A stretch of 64,000 nt of DNA from a virus. Shown here piece after piece: positions 61,093 through 64,000 of this stretch; positions within the stretch are counted from its first letter, which is position 1, and each line of letters starts with the position of its first letter. The stretch covers positions 1 through 64,000 of the IMG/VR virus record IMGVR_UViG_3300008050_008966; one strand, given 5' to 3'. The notes under the pieces are model-generated. The model was not told the DNA's origin. It saw nothing but the letters and a program-made list of their open reading frames with translations, and made no database searches. Made by a program: the position numbers and the translations under genes.

Positions 61093-64000
61093 ATGGCAAA
61101 CGATGGCACAGACAACGCAGCAACCCCGAGCGATTCCCAACAGAATTTTGCTTCCATGGGGAATAGAACTTTATTTGTCAACACAATAGAGACCCAAAAA
61201 GTGCCCTACGTTTTGGGCTTGCCGCCTTTATCTCCTGGCTATAAAGAGATAAACATTGAACAAGCCGGCTCAGATTTGGGTGTTGCGACCACCGCCACCG
61301 GTGATCAAGACGCTCTCGTGATGACAAGTTTTGACTGGCTTCGCTATAATACAGGAAAGTTTTTCTACAGAAGGGAGGGCACAGAACAAAATTATGAATT
61401 TATAAATTCCGATAGCACTTCCCACCCTGAAACAATAACACAAGAACTTTTAGGAGAAGACTTTTTCTCTCCCGTTGTAACAACAACTATCATGCAGATC
61501 ACTCCTGATATGTATAGTAGCCTCCATACAGATTTAGTATTTCGTGATTTATCATATGTTCTTGTTAAATTGAAGGAAGGTGTCTCGGGGGGCCCCACTA
61601 ATGATCTTTATTTGCTCGGCGGCACTATGAATCATGCTTCTGTTTATCCACCAGACGCTAGTCAGCAAATTCTAGACGTAAAAGATTGGCAAGGTTTTAT
61701 CTTTAGTCTAGACTCCAACCAGGGCCTTAACCCCTGCTACGATCCGGCCGTCATCGGAACAGGCTTCGAAGGGGGCGTATGGCATCGCCTGGGGTCAATA
61801 CAAGGCTTGGGTGTACAAGCAATTGATCTAGTCGGAGATCCAAACGATAAATATCCTGGATCACCCCTGGGAGGTTATAACGACCACGCTTTCCTTTTTA
61901 ATTCGCCTGCAGCTGCAATGTCCCAAGACTCAGTACCAGATATTAGAGTTTTATTCGCAGATGTAAAGCCAACTTATAATTTTTTCCAAAAAGAATATGA
62001 AGAAGTTGTGTTGGAGTTCGAACATGCTCTTCGACAGGCGGCCAATGAGCCGAACACGTGGATCCCTGATATGGCTCTTAGCCTGTTCGAATTATATTTA
62101 CCTAATTTTAATGCCATTTTGTCAGAAAGGGAGAAATCTCTTGAATCCACCGGCCTCGAAGCGGCGCAGGAATTTACTTCTGATATTAATTTTTATACCC
62201 ACACAACATTAAATAACAGGCTGCCGGGGAATATTTTAAGGCCTCTCACCATATACGAAGGAGACTATCCGGAAACTAGTGGGCCACTAGGTACGTCTGG
62301 AAATGAATATTTAAAAGAATGGGCGAATACTTTCAAATCTCATTCGTCAGAAATACTTTCGGATATGACATGGGCAGAAGCTGCATTAAAATTTAGAAAT
62401 ATTATTTTTCCTTTAGAGGCAGTTAAAAATGAAAATATCAATACATTTAAATCGTCTTTTCCGTTCTACAATGAGATAACATTCAATACTGATATTAATA
62501 CAAAGATGGCAGATCTTTTACGAGATGCAGATTTATTCTTGCCTTTGGTATCTGATTACATTTACCTTACAGATCCAGATAGCCCGAGCAGTGCTTTCAA
62601 TCCTGGACCAGTATCTCTTACTTCTTACGAAGAGGTTTTTGCTGCTGGATCCGCCGAGGCACTAAATTCTGCCGATGCACAAGATACAAATAGTTCAGCA
62701 TTTATACAACAATCTTTTCCTTTAAACAAAGATGGCATTCAATATAAACAATATCTTTTCGATCGCGCCTTTGCTTCTGAAGTTCAAGGCCTGAATACAG
62801 AAAGTGATTTGATTAGTCGTATAACAAGCGTACAAGATAGAACAATTTCTGTGGGATCAGAATCTTTCTCTGATGACCAAATTGAATTTTTTGGTAAAAA
62901 TCCTTTGATACAATTAATTTACAAAAGTATGTTTTTATCCCAATATATTAATTTAATTAAAAATAACAAGCGTACTTACGAAGATATTATTAGTGGCAAA
63001 ACTTGTTATAATGAAACACTTTTTTATAAAATAGAAAAAAGAGATGCACTGGGAAATTTAATTCAAAACTTTTATGTCTTGAATGATTCTCAGTTGGATG
63101 AAGCTACCTTAATCGATACACAAATTGTATATTCAAAAAAATATTCATATAGAATTTTTGCGATTCAAGTGGTAATTGGAAATGAATATCGCTATGGTGC
63201 ACCTCTCACCCAACCCTATGATTACCCCAGCCTGCCTTATAGATGGCAATCTGAAGTACAGGCTATAAATGATTCTTCTGTTAGATTAATCGAAGTGCCA
63301 TACACAAGTCCAAAAATAGTATTTACACAAGAGTTGCCGCCAACTCCTCCGGATGTTAACTTTATACCTTTCCGCCATAAAGATAATCGAGTTATGATAT
63401 CATTAAATTCAAGTGCCGACGATTATTATGATAATTTTATTCCTGTGCTTCCACATGAAGTGATGTATAACACAGCCATACTGCAGTTTGATCCTGAAAC
63501 TGGTCTCTTTACGGCCACTAGTCCAGCAAAGACTCATTTTAAGTCCGAAGGAGATATAACTAGTTTCACCATGTTCCGAATATCTGAAAATGATTTTCCC
63601 AATGGTCCAAAAAGTTATATGGATTTTGGCATTGGCGGCGTCGGCAAAAGGGTAACTTTGTCTATGGCCCAGGGGGCCCCCTCATATATTGACCATATTC
63701 AGCCAAATACAAAATATTGGTATTTATTTAGATCTAATGATGAAAAACATGGTCTCGATGCTGCAGCAACATCGAGTGGAATATATGGTACCTCAACTAA
63801 TCCGGACTTTTCAAACCCAACAAATATTTTTGAGATCAAAGCGACCAATAATGACGGCGCTATTTATTTTACAATGCGAACATATGACATAACTTTCTTT
63901 GATAAACAAAAACAAATTGCCAGTCGCATACCAACAAAATCATTTAGAAAATACTTAATGGTGAAGCCGAACATGGAACAATCACTTATTAACGCTGATC
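61093..64000 (+). CDS. Large structural protein, right end outside window
   Basis: The frame is open from ATG 61093 to the last base, giving at least 969 residues. It starts MANDGTDNAATPSD, then GNRTLFVNTIETQKVPYVLGLPPLSPGYKEI. The body alternates beta segments (QIVYSKKYSYRIFAIQVVIGNEYRYG, TKYWYLFRSNDEKHG) with helices; a fibronectin-like domain is possible around residues 820-950. AAGGTATAATTA precedes the ATG. It continues the tail operon. No function can be assigned from the visible part. Confidence 0.6.
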   Translation, partial: MANDGTDNAATPSDSQQNFASMGNRTLFVNTIETQKVPYVLGLPPLSPGYKEINIEQAGSDLGVATTATGDQDALVMTSFDWLRYNTGKFFYRREGTEQNYEFINSDSTSHPETITQELLGEDFFSPVVTTTIMQITPDMYSSLHTDLVFRDLSYVLVKLKEGVSGGPTNDLYLLGGTMNHASVYPPDASQQILDVKDWQGFIFSLDSNQGLNPCYDPAVIGTGFEGGVWHRLGSIQGLGVQAIDLVGDPNDKYPGSPLGGYNDHAFLFNSPAAAMSQDSVPDIRVLFADVKPTYNFFQKEYEEVVLEFEHALRQAANEPNTWIPDMALSLFELYLPNFNAILSEREKSLESTGLEAAQEFTSDINFYTHTTLNNRLPGNILRPLTIYEGDYPETSGPLGTSGNEYLKEWANTFKSHSSEILSDMTWAEAALKFRNIIFPLEAVKNENINTFKSSFPFYNEITFNTDINTKMADLLRDADLFLPLVSDYIYLTDPDSPSSAFNPGPVSLTSYEEVFAAGSAEALNSADAQDTNSSAFIQQSFPLNKDGIQYKQYLFDRAFASEVQGLNTESDLISRITSVQDRTISVGSESFSDDQIEFFGKNPLIQLIYKSMFLSQYINLIKNNKRTYEDIISGKTCYNETLFYKIEKRDALGNLIQNFYVLNDSQLDEATLIDTQIVYSKKYSYRIFAIQVVIGNEYRYGAPLTQPYDYPSLPYRWQSEVQAINDSSVRLIEVPYTSPKIVFTQELPPTPPDVNFIPFRHKDNRVMISLNSSADDYYDNFIPVLPHEVMYNTAILQFDPETGLFTATSPAKTHFKSEGDITSFTMFRISENDFPNGPKSYMDFGIGGVGKRVTLSMAQGAPSYIDHIQPNTKYWYLFRSNDEKHGLDAAATSSGIYGTSTNPDFSNPTNIFEIKATNNDGAIYFTMRTYDITFFDKQKQIASRIPTKSFRKYLMVKPNMEQSLINAD

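Noticed and set aside
1-64000. tRNA genes
   Set aside because: Non-coding gaps are all shorter than 100 bases and none shows a cloverleaf with the T-loop consensus by eye.

Overview
The window is one contiguous, almost fully coding stretch of an AT-rich double-stranded DNA bacteriophage genome. It has the signature of a T4-superfamily (contractile-tailed) virus. Sequence-level support is a gp25/GPW-type baseplate wedge gene followed directly by a gp6-type wedge gene, a gp55-like late sigma factor candidate, a gp5-like OB-fold hub protein, a PIN-PhoH ATPase of the kind common in marine phages, and tightly packed overlapping genes that are all on the + strand except one. The tail genes are very large (two encode 2775 and 3057 residues), which suggests a large-genome myovirus. 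The lipobox-bearing protease and the LPS/capsule-type sugar enzymes suggest a Gram-negative host. I saw no tRNA, IS element or CRISPR array.

Layout. 1-6031: candidate virion-internal proteins, namely an acidic Pro/Gly-rich protein, a ligase-like plus nucleotidylyltransferase fusion, two proteins with a shared N-terminal 'MKL..E.WR.Y' tag, and a Fis-type HTH protein. 6032-7760: small genes, including a ribbon-helix-helix protein and a second nucleotidylyltransferase-fold protein that lacks the HxGH histidines. 7737-8483: the only reverse-strand gene, a trypsin-like serine protease with a lipoprotein signal. 8517-11944: PIN-PhoH, a zinc metallopeptidase and an Fe-S PD-(D/E)XK nuclease. 11953-27824: a 16-kb glycan cassette with several glycosyltransferases, a UDP-GlcNAc 2-epimerase, an MBL hydrolase, a radical-SAM enzyme, a cupin, a FabH-like ketoacyl synthase, a left-handed beta-helix acyltransferase, a PhyH dioxygenase, a half-length DegT aminotransferase, GDP-mannose dehydratase, a compact UDP-sugar dehydrogenase and a sugar epimerase. 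27824-29650: small proteins and the late-sigma candidate. 29651-64000: baseplate and tail genes, running off the right edge.

How it fits together. The sugar genes can be read as two short routes: UDP-GlcNAc to UDP-ManNAc to UDP-ManNAcA (epimerase plus dehydrogenase), and GDP-mannose to GDP-4-keto-6-deoxymannose to a GDP-amino sugar that is then N-acylated (Gmd, DegT, acyltransferase, with an acyl unit from the FabH-like enzyme). The glycosyltransferases would assemble the glycan. This is pathway inference, not proof. The target could be the virion surface or the host envelope. The FabH/acyltransferase pair stands out as a GC-rich insert with composition boundaries inside the genes and a candidate promoter of its own.

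The most unusual signals are the short linear tags in the left-end proteins, which look like capsid-targeting and prohead-protease sites, and the idea that the ligase/nucleotidylyltransferase fusion is a packaged enzyme. Others are the antisense lipoprotein protease, the acylated-amino-sugar module, and discrete GC-rich blocks inside otherwise AT-rich tail genes.
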